Position numbers and translations under genes: made by a program
The notes under the pieces: generated by a model
What the model saw: the letters and a program-made list of their open reading frames with translations, nothing else
Databases searched by the model: none
What the model was told of the DNA's origin: nothing
Shown: positions 26,497 to 35,068 of the stretch, one piece after another
Position numbering within the stretch: position 1 is the first letter of the stretch
Layout of the letters: every line of letters starts with the position of its first letter
Source: Corynebacterium sp. TAE3-ERU16
Lineage (GTDB): Bacteria > Actinomycetota > Actinomycetes > Mycobacteriales > Mycobacteriaceae
Length of the DNA stretch: 64,000 nt
Direction of reading: 5' to 3'
Assembly: GCF_019209935.1 (NCBI RefSeq)
Contig: NZ_JAHUTN010000004.1
Span: 186,001 to 250,000, forward strand

Positions 26497-26791
26497 AACC
26501 GATCTGATCAGTCCGATTCACCCCGGGGAGATTCTCATGGAGGACTTCATCGAGGGCTTCGGCATCACCCAGAACAAGCTCGCCGTGGAGATCGGTGTTC
26601 CGCCCCGGAGAATCAATGAGATAGTCCACGGTAAGCGGGGTATCACCGCCGATACCGCGATCCGGCTGGCTCGATACTTCGGTACCTCCGAGGAGTTTTG
26701 GATGAACCTGCAGGCGAACTACGAGCTACGTATGCGGCGGAGGGCCCTGGGTGGATCGATCGCCGGTATCAAGCCTCTGCAGGTCGCGTGA
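26471..26791 (+). CDS. higA: HigA antitoxin, XRE family
   Basis: 106 residues from the ATG at 26471, preceded by GGGAGG. HPGEILMEDFIEGFGITQNK and EIGVPPRRINEIVHGKRGI form the HTH characteristic of HigA; ADTAIRLARYFGTSEEFWMN follows. It neutralises HigB and represses the operon. A longer in-frame start at 26390 lacks a ribosome-binding site. Confidence 0.92.
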   Translation: MSNSSTITETDLISPIHPGEILMEDFIEGFGITQNKLAVEIGVPPRRINEIVHGKRGITADTAIRLARYFGTSEEFWMNLQANYELRMRRRALGGSIAGIKPLQVA

Positions 26792-27019
26792 CACCAGGCG
26801 GCTACGGTGTCCGCTGGATGAGGGGATGGGGGCTCCGACGGTGGCGCCTGTTCTGGAGAATTGACCTCGGGGGTGTCCCGGAAAGCATGGCCGGATTTTC
26901 CCTTCCCTCACGCAAGATGGCCCACATTTTCCTGCGGAGAGACCGCGGGCTCCGGTAGGTCGTGTCGAACCATCTTCGTCAGGAGTGGGTGGGCCCACAA
27001 ACACCCCTACACTTCTTTC

Positions 27020-27850
27020 ATGATCAGTTCTGTTCCGGTTGACTCGACCGCACCTAGGTACGTCCACGGCCATGACTCCGCGACTCTCGCGTCACACTCC
27101 GTGCGAACCGCCGCGAACTCCTGCGGCTATCTCCTGTCGTACCTGAAACCGGGAATGAGTGTTCTCGACATCGGGTGCGGCCCCGGAAGCATCACCCTCG
27201 ACCTGGCGGAGATCGTCGGCCCGGAGGGGCGTGTGACCGGACTCGAGAACACCGCCGAACCACTGTGGGCCGCCCGGCGGCTGGCTGCGGGTCGAGGCGA
27301 TTCGGGGACCCGCTTCGTGGTGGGGGATGTTCTTCAGCTTCCGTTCCCGGACGGATCGTTCGAGGTGGTGCACGCGCATCAGGTGCTCCAGCATGTCGTT
27401 GACCCCGTCAGGGCGCTGACGGAGATGCACAGGGTCTGCGCTCCGGGCGGGGTTGTCACGGTGCGGGACGCCGACTACGCGGCGATGTCCTGGTACCCGT
27501 ACTACCCGGGTATGGAACGGTGGCGACACACCTACCGGGAGCTCGCGAAGCGCAGCGGCGGGGAACCGGATGCGGGGCGTCATCTTCGCGCGTGGGCACA
27601 CGCCGCGGGGTTCGTCGATCCCGTCATCACGACCAGCGCATGGACGTACGCGGACACCGACAGTTGCCGGTGGTGGGGCAATGGTCAGGCCGACCGCATC
27701 TCGGGGGCGATCTTCCGTGGTCGGGTGACCGACATCCCGGGGGTCACCGACGCGGACGTGGACGAGATGGTGAGGGACTGGCGGAGCTGGGCGAACCATC
27801 CGGATTCGTGTTTCACGATGACCCACGGTGAGATGATCGTGTTCCGCTGA
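27020..27850 (+). CDS. Class I SAM-dependent methyltransferase
   Basis: 276 residues from the ATG at 27020; the upstream frame is not protein-like. SAM-binding motif I VLDIGCGPGSITLDLA is at about residue 47, acidic motif II region VTGLENT, GDVLQLPFPDGSFEVV at about 100 and the post-motif CAPGGVVTVRDADYAAM at about 140. The fold is the UbiE/Methyltransf_11 type. The substrate cannot be told. It is monocistronic, between higA and mntH. Confidence 0.85.
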   Translation: MISSVPVDSTAPRYVHGHDSATLASHSVRTAANSCGYLLSYLKPGMSVLDIGCGPGSITLDLAEIVGPEGRVTGLENTAEPLWAARRLAAGRGDSGTRFVVGDVLQLPFPDGSFEVVHAHQVLQHVVDPVRALTEMHRVCAPGGVVTVRDADYAAMSWYPYYPGMERWRHTYRELAKRSGGEPDAGRHLRAWAHAAGFVDPVITTSAWTYADTDSCRWWGNGQADRISGAIFRGRVTDIPGVTDADVDEMVRDWRSWANHPDSCFTMTHGEMIVFR

Positions 27851-28055
27851 ATGAACGGGATCTCTCCGTGTGGGGCGACGGGATGATGATGTGATCGGAT
27901 TCTCCTCGGGAGTTGAACCGGAGCCTGACACAGGAGCATTTCATGCAACTACCGCGAAAGTCCGATACCGGTCAGCGCTCCGTGCCTGCGTGCTGCCGGG
28001 GGCACCTGATGGGACAGGTACAGGACGGTCGTCGCCGACATCCGGGCCATCGGTA

Positions 28056-28084
28056 GGCGGAGCCTCTCCGACCGTGGCTCCGCC
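28056..28084. terminator. Hairpin between methyltransferase and Nramp gene
   Basis: GGCGGAGCC and GGCTCCGCC, a perfect 9-bp stem with an 11-base loop, without a T-run. It may terminate the methyltransferase transcript or lie in the mntH leader. Confidence 0.4.
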
Positions 28085-28141
28085 AGTTACCTAAGGCAAT
28101 GCGGCGTTGCGGTCAGAGGGCCGGAGGAGCATGATTCAGGT

Positions 28142-29389
28142 ATGTCGTCCAACAAAACTGCAGAATTCGGTGCGCCGAGAGACGGCGGAGTGAAGCGTCC
28201 GCTCATAACGCTTCTGGGACCGGCATTCATCGCCGCGGTCGCCTACGTTGACCCGGGTAACGTGGCCGCGAACATCTCCGCCGGGGCGACGTACGCCTAT
28301 CTGCTCGTCTGGGTGCTCGTGTTGTCCAATGCGATGGCGGTGCTGATCCAGTACCAGAGCGCCAAGCTCGGTCTGGTCACGGGGAAATCCCTCCCTGAGC
28401 TGCTGGGGGACCGGCTCGGAAAGCCGCAGCGGCTGGCGTTCTGGGGACAGGCGGAGCTCGTCGCCGCGGCGACCGATCTCGCGGAGGTCGTCGGTGGGGC
28501 GATCGCGCTGAATCTCATGTTCGATCTGCCACTCGTCGTCGGCGGGGCCATCGTCGGCGCCATCTCCATGGGGCTGCTGCTGTTCCAGAACCCTGAACAC
28601 CAGCGGCACTTCGAGTTCATCATCATCGGTCTGCTGCTCATCATCACGGTCGGATTCCTGAGTGGTCTGGTCATCAGTCCGCCGTCCGCCACCGGGGTTC
28701 TCGGTGGTCTGGTGCCTCGTTTCGCGGACACCAACTCGGTGCTGCTGGCCGCTTCGATGCTGGGTGCGACCGTCATGCCGCACGCCATCTACCTGCATTC
28801 CAGCCTGGTCAACCACCGGTTCCCGAAACTCGGACGGGATCTGCCGAGACTGCTGAAGGCGACGAAGCATGATGTGGTGTGGGCACTGGTCCTCGCCGGA
28901 ACCATCAACATCGCGCTGCTGCTGCTCGCGGCGTCGGCACTCGGTGGGGTCCCCGGAACCGACAGCATCGAGGGCGCGCACCACGCCATCGAACAGGCGC
29001 TGGGCCCGGTGATCGGTGTCATCTTCGCCATCGGGTTGCTCGCCTCCGGTCTGGCGTCCACCTCCGTCGGCGCGTACGCCGGCTCGGAGATCATGGCCGG
29101 TCTCCTGCACATCCGGGTTCCGCTGGTCCTCCGTCGGGCGATCACCCTGATTCCCGCCCTGATGATCCTCTGGCTCTATCCGGACCCGAGCTGGGCGCTG
29201 GTTCTCTCCCAGGTCGCGCTGTCCTTCGGTATCCCGTTCGCCATCATTCCGCTGGCGCGGATGACCTCGAGGCGGGAGCTGATGGGGCAGTGGCGGGACA
29301 ACGCGTGGGTACGGTCCGTGATGGTCGCGATCTCGGTGGCGATCGTGGCCCTCAACTTCCTGCTCATCTACCTGACGTTCGTCCAGTAG
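28142..29389 (+). CDS. mntH: Nramp family divalent metal transporter
   Basis: 415 residues with about 11 membrane segments. TM1 has YVDPGNVAANI (the DPGN metal-binding motif) at about residue 37 and TM6 has MLGATVMPHAIYLHSS (the MPH motif) at about 205. This is the proton-coupled Mn2+/Fe2+ importer family. Manganese is the likely substrate, but iron cannot be excluded. GGAGGAG lies 12 bases before the ATG, a rather long spacing. No DtxR or MntR box could be placed with confidence. Confidence 0.9.
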   Translation: MSSNKTAEFGAPRDGGVKRPLITLLGPAFIAAVAYVDPGNVAANISAGATYAYLLVWVLVLSNAMAVLIQYQSAKLGLVTGKSLPELLGDRLGKPQRLAFWGQAELVAAATDLAEVVGGAIALNLMFDLPLVVGGAIVGAISMGLLLFQNPEHQRHFEFIIIGLLLIITVGFLSGLVISPPSATGVLGGLVPRFADTNSVLLAASMLGATVMPHAIYLHSSLVNHRFPKLGRDLPRLLKATKHDVVWALVLAGTINIALLLLAASALGGVPGTDSIEGAHHAIEQALGPVIGVIFAIGLLASGLASTSVGAYAGSEIMAGLLHIRVPLVLRRAITLIPALMILWLYPDPSWALVLSQVALSFGIPFAIIPLARMTSRRELMGQWRDNAWVRSVMVAISVAIVALNFLLIYLTFVQ

Positions 29390-29524
29390 CAGGGCAGCCG
29401 CGTTCCGGTGACGGAGTCACCCGCGGGCATGCCGTATCATCGGGGATCCGCGGTCGGAGGTCAACCGGCCGTCACGTTGACCGGCCCTCAGTGGCCGACT
29501 GAAAACACACGGGAGAAAGTCACC

Positions 29525-29767
29525 ATGTTCGGCGCCACCGTCACCTTCACCGTCCTCGCCATCTTCACGGCCGCATCCGGTTTCTTCACCTGGGAGCGCA
29601 ACAAGGGGGTGTCCCTCCTGCTCGGCGTAGCGACCGTCATTCTGTCCTCGATCGCCCTGATCCTCGCTTTCGTGGGTGCGGTCGTCGGATTCTTCAAGTT
29701 CCTGCCGATCCTGCTGCTCCTCGCAGGCTGCTACATCCTCTACCGCCGACTCAGCTCAGCCGGCTAG
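29525..29767 (+). CDS. Small two-helix membrane protein
   Basis: 80 residues from the ATG at 29525 with GGGAGAAAG upstream. Hydrophobic segments at about residues 4-22 and 29-73 give two or three helices, ending in CYILYRRLSSAG. No family recognised. It is followed by a terminator. Confidence 0.7.
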   Translation: MFGATVTFTVLAIFTAASGFFTWERNKGVSLLLGVATVILSSIALILAFVGAVVGFFKFLPILLLLAGCYILYRRLSSAG

Positions 29768-29798
29768 ATTTCCCGGGCGGTGATCCCGCGCGGCAGTG

Positions 29799-29846
29799 GA
29801 GGCTCCGGTCCCGAGTAGCGGGCTCCGGAGTCTTTCTCATTTTCTC
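29799..29846 (+). terminator. Terminator after the small membrane protein
   Basis: Imperfect stem of CTCCGG/CCGGAG plus CCCG/CGGG with one-base mismatch, loop agtag, followed by the T-rich TCTTTCTCATTTTCTC. Confidence 0.65.
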
Positions 29847-29857
29847 ATGCCGGTGGA

Positions 29858-30793
29858 TCAGTGTTTCTTCCCACGGAACGGTAGATTGTGGATGATCCCG
29901 AACACGGTCGCGCCCCAGGCCAGGCCGAGAACCATGGAGAAGAACGTGTTGACGATCCATGCCGCGGCGCCGCCGATACCCGACCAGCCGCGCACGACCT
30001 CCTCCATGTGGTGCACGAACCCGTAGGGTGCGTGGAGCCCGAACTCGTCGATTCCGACGAGGATGATGTGCCCGCCGACCCACAGCATCGCGAAGGTACC
30101 GATCACGGCGATGAGGTCCAGGACCTTCGGCATGGCGGAGACCAGCGCCCGGCCGAACTTCCTCGACCGGCGGTTGGGTCGTTTCGCCAGCTTCAGCCCG
30201 ACGTCATCCATCTTGACCAGGACGGCCACTGCCCCGTAGACGAGGGCGGTGATGAAGAGGGCGACGATGACGAGTACGACGGTGCGGGTCCAGAAGGGCT
30301 CGGTCGCGACCTCGTTGAGGGAGATCACCATGATCTCCGCGCTGAGAATGAGATCCGTGGTGATCGCGCCCTTCACCAGCCGGTCCTCCGCGTCCGGCCC
30401 TGATTCGCGGACCGGGGTGTCGTGGCTCCCCCCGGAACCGAAGAACTTCTCCCGCACCTTCTCCGCGCCCTCGTAGCAGAGGTAGGTGCCGCCGAGCATC
30501 AGGATGGGGGTGAGGATCCAGGGGGCCACCGCGCTGAGCAGCAGCGCGAGCGGCAGGATGATGACGAGTTTGTTGAACAGGGATCCCTTGGTGATCCGCC
30601 AGATGATGGGCAGTTCCCTGGCCGGTCGCACCCCCTGGACGAAGCGTGGGGTCACCGCGGCATCGTCGACGACGACCCCGGCGGCTTTCGCGCTGGTGCG
30701 GCCGGCGGCGGCCGCGACATCGTCGACGCTGGCCGCGGCCGTCCGGGCGATGAGGGCCACATCGTCGAGGAGGGCCGCCAGTCCGCCGGCCAT
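29858..30793 (-). CDS. DUF808 (YedI-like) membrane protein
   Basis: 311 residues. N-terminal GLAALLDDVALIARTAAASV and RTSAKAAGVVVDDAAVTPRF, then LGGTYLCYEGAEKV and several membrane helices, are typical of DUF808/YedI proteins. The family is widespread and uncharacterised. It points toward the small membrane gene and shares the terminator region. C-terminus ends FGIIHNLPFRGKKH. Confidence 0.87.
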   Translation of the reverse strand: MAGGLAALLDDVALIARTAAASVDDVAAAAGRTSAKAAGVVVDDAAVTPRFVQGVRPARELPIIWRITKGSLFNKLVIILPLALLLSAVAPWILTPILMLGGTYLCYEGAEKVREKFFGSGGSHDTPVRESGPDAEDRLVKGAITTDLILSAEIMVISLNEVATEPFWTRTVVLVIVALFITALVYGAVAVLVKMDDVGLKLAKRPNRRSRKFGRALVSAMPKVLDLIAVIGTFAMLWVGGHIILVGIDEFGLHAPYGFVHHMEEVVRGWSGIGGAAAWIVNTFFSMVLGLAWGATVFGIIHNLPFRGKKH

Positions 30794-30872
30794 CAGAGGG
30801 CCCGCGGTCGGTCAGTCAGCTGTGCATGCATGGGCACAGTATTACTGATGTACGCCGTCACCGGCGAATGAG

Positions 30873-31888
30873 TCAGGTCCACAGCAGTGCCTTGATCTTC
30901 CGCCGCTGATCCATGGCGGCGTATGTGTCGGACACCCCGTCCAGCGGGTAGTGGTCGGTGAACACCGCGCCGGGGTCGATCTCCCGGTTCCACACGAGGG
31001 GCAGGAGCTCGTCGAGGTAGGCCCGCATTGGCGTGACCCCGCCCCGGATCCCCTTGTTCCTCCAGAAGAGCCGCTCGGCCTCGAGCCCTCCATGTGGCAG
31101 CTCGACCAGACCGATCATTCCACCGGGCCGTACGGCGTCGACCGCCCGGCGGCGCGCCCCTCGGAACCGACGCACTCCAGTGCACGGTCGGCGTCGATGC
31201 CGTCGGTGAGGGTCCGGACCGCCGCTGCACCATCGTCGCCGCGCTCGGCGATGATGTCGGTGGCCCCGAACCGTCGGGCGAGATCCTGCCGGTCGGCCTG
31301 CCGGGACATCGCGATGATGCGCTCCGCCCCGAGCTGTCTCGCGGCGATGACGCCGCACAGTCCCACGGCGCCGTCGCCGACGACCACCACCGAATCCCCG
31401 GCACCGACACCCGCGGATATCGCGGCGTGCCACCCGGTGCACATCACCTCGGACAGCGTCAGCAGCGAGGGGATGAGTTCCCGGTCCGGAGCCCCCGGTG
31501 TCGTCACGAGGGTGTCGCCCGCCAGGGGTACCCGGATCAGTTCGGCCCGGCAGCCGTCGTATCCGCCGCCCCCGGTGGGGCGGTTGGTGTGCATGCCGGC
31601 GCGACAGGTCGGGCAGTCGTTGCAGGAGTGGAGGAACCCACCCACGACGAAGTCGCCGGGGGAGGCCGTGAACACGGCCGAGCCGACCTCCTCGACGACC
31701 CCGACGTACTCGTGGCCGATGGGGTTCGGTTCCGGGATGTCGTTGTCGCCCCGGTACGGCCGGAGGTCGGATCCGCGGACACAGGTGGCGACCGTGCGGA
31801 CGATGGCGTCGGTCGGCCCCCCGATGACCGGGTCGGGGCGGGTCTCCAGGCGGATGTCGCCGGGAGCGTGGATCATGGTTGCCTGCAC
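30873..31888 (-). pseudogene. Zinc-dependent alcohol dehydrogenase, frameshifted
   Basis: The N-terminal part (from GTG at 31888 or ATG at 31876) has the catalytic zinc site CVRGSDLRPYRG and GHEYVG, and a Rossmann motif GDGAVGLCGVIAA at about residue 175. After LECVGSEG, near 31160, the reading must shift by one base; the C-terminal part (VDAVRPGGMIGLVELPHGG to RRKIKALLWT) continues in another frame to 30873. One G missing in a GGGG run explains this. The fourth structural-zinc cysteine is Arg (MHTNRPTGG). Either a decaying gene or, for the shift alone, a sequencing error. Confidence 0.75.
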
Positions 31889-31911
31889 ATGGTACGTGGC
31901 GGATTCCGGGG

Positions 31912-32337
31912 CTACCGCAGCGTGGCCTCGGTTCCGAGCACGATTCCCGCCATGATGAGCGCCAGTCCCCCCACGGCGAGAAACGTGACGACGAAGAAGA
32001 AGGGATCGACCGTCGGCGGCCTGCGGACGTCGCCGGTCCCGTGCTCCGTGACGAACAGATCGACTCGCTGGCCGACCTGTTCCCGGGCGAAGGACGTGTG
32101 GTGCGGGTCGGTCCACTGGTGGAGACCGCCGTCGGGACCCGTGAAGGTGATCACCGCACACCGGAACGGATCGCCGGCGGACGCGCCGGGCCGTGGCACC
32201 GCATCGATGATGGTGCCCTCGGTACGGTACCAGCTCCGTCGCCGCCGGATGCGGCGGAAGACGAGACCTGCGGCGACGGCGATTCCGAGCAACCCGATAC
32301 CGAGGAGTACCGCTGCGTCGAGAAGTCCACTGGCCAT
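31912..32337 (-). CDS. DUF3592 family membrane protein
   Basis: 141 residues from the ATG at 32337. Two membrane segments (about 5-28 and 112-135) flank a small extracytoplasmic domain with WYRTEGTIID and GQRVDLFVTEHG, the DUF3592 layout. Function unknown. It sits 23 bases upstream of the broken dehydrogenase on the same strand and diverges from the dehydrogenase-family gene at 32466. Confidence 0.75.
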   Translation of the reverse strand: MASGLLDAAVLLGIGLLGIAVAAGLVFRRIRRRRSWYRTEGTIIDAVPRPGASAGDPFRCAVITFTGPDGGLHQWTDPHHTSFAREQVGQRVDLFVTEHGTGDVRRPPTVDPFFFVVTFLAVGGLALIMAGIVLGTEATLR

Positions 32338-32465
32338 GTCTGAAGAACCTACCCTCGTGGAAGGTTTGGCGGTACCGTCGGAGGTGCACAAATGGAGATG
32401 CGCTGTGGCGCCACCCTGTCCACCGGATCTCCTTCTGACGACCTGACACCCGAGGGGTTGGATAC

Positions 32466-33437
32466 ATGAACACACACGTGAACAAACTCGTCATCGTCGG
32501 ACTGGGGCACGTCGGCTCCTATGTCCTCGCGGATGCGGTCGCATCCGGACTCTACGGCGAGATCGCGCTGATCGACACCGCCGACGGAGTCGCTATCGGA
32601 GAGGCCCTGGACCAGCATCACGCGACCGCGCTCAATACGAGGGTCAACGTCGATGTCCACGCCGGTGACTACGGCGACTGCGCGGACGCCGACGTCGTCA
32701 TCGTCGCGGCGGGCCCGTCCATCATCCCCTCGGAGGAGAACAGGGTGCCGGATCGCGCCGAGCTCGCGAAGACGAACGCCGCGGTGATCCGCCAGGTGAT
32801 GGGAGACATCGCCGCGGTGACCCACGACCCGGTAGTCATCGTGATCACCAACCCCTGCGACACGATGGCCCACATAGCGGCGACGGAGTTCGGATTTCCC
32901 CGCGGGCGGGTCTTCGGTACCGGAACGATGCTGGATTCGGCACGGATGCGGCGGCTCCTCGCGGATCGCCACGGTATCGACCCGAGTTCCGTGCACGGAC
33001 TGATGCTCGGGGAACACGGCCTGTCCGCTGTTCCGGCGTTGAGCCTGGTCTCTGTGGCTGGTGTGCCGAATTCCGGACTCGGTGACGCGTTCGGCGGTGA
33101 TCCCTATGAGCTGGATGAACTCGCCCATGATGTCGTCAGAGCGGCCTACGACGTCTTCAACGCCAAGGGCTGGACGAATGCGGGGGTGGCGCAGTCAGCG
33201 ATCGTGATGGCTCGGGCTGTGCTGCTCGATGAGCGCGCCGTGTATCCGGCGACATATCCGCTGGACGGCGAGTACGGATTGGACGGCGTCTCTGTCTCGC
33301 TGCCCTGTGTCATCGGCAGAGGAGGGATTCTGCGCCGTGTCGCACCTGAACTCGCCGATGATGAGAAGGCGTTGTTGATGACGTCGGCGGACGCCGTGCG
33401 GCAGGCTATGACCGATGCGGGTGCGCTGGTGATGTGA
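32466..33437 (+). CDS. L-lactate / L-2-hydroxyacid dehydrogenase
   Basis: 323 residues. NAD-binding LVIVGLGHVGSYVLADAV lies at residues 8-25, the substrate loop ENRVPDRAEL around 95, GTGTMLDSARMR (substrate-binding Arg) at about 155 and catalytic His in LGEHG at about 182. The N-terminal Gly-rich motif and ENRxxDR loop resemble L-2-hydroxyisocaproate dehydrogenases as much as classic LDH, so the substrate may be a 2-oxoacid other than pyruvate. It acts in the cytoplasm with NADH. Confidence 0.85.
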   Translation: MNTHVNKLVIVGLGHVGSYVLADAVASGLYGEIALIDTADGVAIGEALDQHHATALNTRVNVDVHAGDYGDCADADVVIVAAGPSIIPSEENRVPDRAELAKTNAAVIRQVMGDIAAVTHDPVVIVITNPCDTMAHIAATEFGFPRGRVFGTGTMLDSARMRRLLADRHGIDPSSVHGLMLGEHGLSAVPALSLVSVAGVPNSGLGDAFGGDPYELDELAHDVVRAAYDVFNAKGWTNAGVAQSAIVMARAVLLDERAVYPATYPLDGEYGLDGVSVSLPCVIGRGGILRRVAPELADDEKALLMTSADAVRQAMTDAGALVM

Positions 33438-34103
33438 TCAGCCCGCACTCACCCCGGTGACCGTGATCGTGCTGATCCGTTCGGAACCGCAGGTCGGTTG
33501 GCTCACCGGGACCGTGAGCCAACCGGTGTCGTTCGGTGGGTAGATCTTCAGCCTCTGGGCGCGTTCGGTGGGCTGGCAGGCTTCGGCGTTGTAGGCGTAC
33601 GGCTGACTGAACCTGGTGGAGAAGACCGCGGATGTACCTGGATTGAGCCGCACGGGGGCACCTTTCGCCCCGATCTCCCTGTCAGCTGGCGCTCCCACCT
33701 GGTTCCCTGCGGCGTCGATGAGGGACACTCCCGGGTACCCGGACACGGTGCAGGGGGCGCCGGTGTTCGTCAGCCGGATCGAGTAGAAGGTGTGGCCGGC
33801 ACCTGCACTGGTGGAGTCGACGGACGCGTCGAGCTGTTCTGCGGGACAGGCGCGGGACGGGTCCGGAGGGCTGCTCGACCACGGCGTGGTTCCGGTCGTG
33901 ACCGTGGAGCTGAATCCCGCACCGGAGGACCCCGCCAGGGTCACCTCCGACGGGTTGCCGGCGGTGCAGCCGCTGATCAGGCTCGAGGCCGCGGCGAGGG
34001 ATACCAGCAGCACCCCGGCCGGCCGACCACCGCGGGCTGGCCGACCGAACAGCAGAACGCCCGTGGGGCCGCTGGTTCTGCTGTGGCTCCTGTTACTCAT
34101 CAT
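33438..34103 (-). CDS. DUF4232 lipoprotein
   Basis: 221 residues from the ATG at 34103 (a second ATG follows at once). The signal peptide (about 28-47) ends in the lipobox ISGC, so the mature protein is probably membrane-anchored outside the cell. The mature part has a Ser/Thr-rich linker and a DUF4232 beta-sandwich with TNTGAPCTVSGYPGVSLID. It converges on the dehydrogenase with no gap. Function unknown. Confidence 0.82.
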   Translation of the reverse strand: MMSNRSHSRTSGPTGVLLFGRPARGGRPAGVLLVSLAAASSLISGCTAGNPSEVTLAGSSGAGFSSTVTTGTTPWSSSPPDPSRACPAEQLDASVDSTSAGAGHTFYSIRLTNTGAPCTVSGYPGVSLIDAAGNQVGAPADREIGAKGAPVRLNPGTSAVFSTRFSQPYAYNAEACQPTERAQRLKIYPPNDTGWLTVPVSQPTCGSERISTITVTGVSAG

Positions 34104-34301
34104 CGTTTCAGGATAGCCGCAAAACCCCGGCCCCGGGAATCCAGTACCGGAAACACCGTCCACCGGTCCGTGCCGGATCAACCACCGGATCCCCGGGTCC
34201 GGGCATCTCCCTTTCGGGGGTGGGTCCGGGGAAAACCGCCGGATCAGAGGTACCGCCGCCGTCTCGCGTCCGGCACGGCCGGTCTGTATCATTGGCCCGG
34301 T

Positions 34302-34418
34302 CCCACGGGTGTCCGAGCGTGAATCGGGCTGAGACATCGGTTGACCGCGAGGTGTTCGACCCCGCGGCGCACCGGTGACCGTAACAACCTGATCCGGGTA
34401 ATGCCGGCGCTAGGGAGA
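34302..34418 (+). ncRNA. TPP riboswitch (THI element)
   Basis: GGGTGTCC near 34307, GGCTGAGA at 34327-34334 and ACCTGATCCGGGTAATGCCG from 34387 with GGCGCTAGGGA match the conserved cores of the thiamine pyrophosphate aptamer. It lies directly before ykoE and its 3' end almost reaches the ribosome-binding site (ATGAGGA), so it probably blocks translation initiation when TPP is bound. Confidence 0.93.
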
Positions 34419-34429
34419 TGAGGAAAACA

Positions 34430-35065
34430 ATGAGCACTTCTGTGCCTGAAACCCGCACACCGATCACGGTCACCGCACCGTCGAGGAAGAGCTGGCGGGT
34501 GATCGACATCATCGCACTCGCAGTCCTGGGGGTCGCCGCAGGACTGGTGTTCTGGGTCTACAACGGCCCCGGTGGCGCCTTCTACGAGTCGATCAGCGCC
34601 GTCACCCCGGGATTCGGCGGCCTCGCCGTCGGCCCCTGGCTGTTCGCCGGTGTCCTCGGCGGCCTGGTGATCCGCAAGCCGGGGGCGGCGCTGCTCTGTG
34701 AGGTCATCGCCGCCTCCGTGTCCGCCGGCCTCGGCAACCAGTGGGGGATCAGCACCCTCTACTCCGGTATCGCGCAGGGCCTCGGTGCGGAGATCATCCT
34801 CGCGATCTTCCTCTACCGCCGCTTCGGTCCGGTCGTCGCCGCGCTCGCCGGCGCCGGAGCGGGTGCCGGCGCATGGATCCTCGAGGGATTCCTCTCCGGC
34901 AACTTCGGTAAGTCGACCGAGTTTCAGGTCACCTACCTCGCCACACTCCTGGTCTCCGGCGCGGTCATCGCCGGAATCTGCTCCTGGCTCCTCGTCCGCG
35001 CGCTGGCCGCGACCGGAGCACTGGACCGCTTCGCCGCCGGGCGTGAACGCCAGCGGCAGGTCTAG
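34430..35065 (+). CDS. ykoE: ECF transporter substrate-binding component YkoE (thiamine precursor)
   Basis: 211 residues from the ATG at 34430 with AGGA before it. Five to six hydrophobic segments; FWVYNGPGGAFYESIS, ANQWGISTLYSGI-like TM residues and EGFLSGNF fit YkoE. This S component is linked to hydroxymethylpyrimidine or thiamine uptake by its TPP riboswitch and partners. The energizing ATPase gene starts 3 bases downstream. Confidence 0.92.
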   Translation: MSTSVPETRTPITVTAPSRKSWRVIDIIALAVLGVAAGLVFWVYNGPGGAFYESISAVTPGFGGLAVGPWLFAGVLGGLVIRKPGAALLCEVIAASVSAGLGNQWGISTLYSGIAQGLGAEIILAIFLYRRFGPVVAALAGAGAGAGAWILEGFLSGNFGKSTEFQVTYLATLLVSGAVIAGICSWLLVRALAATGALDRFAAGRERQRQV

Positions 35066-35068
35066 ACC

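Noticed and set aside
28085..28110. TTACCTAAGGCAA before mntH as a DtxR or MntR box
   Set aside because: Too few matches to the 19-bp DtxR consensus and no symmetry; could not be supported.
28131..28193. 20-codon upstream ORF overlapping the mntH start
   Set aside because: GGAGGAG is too close to its ATG (1-3 bases) to serve it; the same site can serve mntH at longer spacing.
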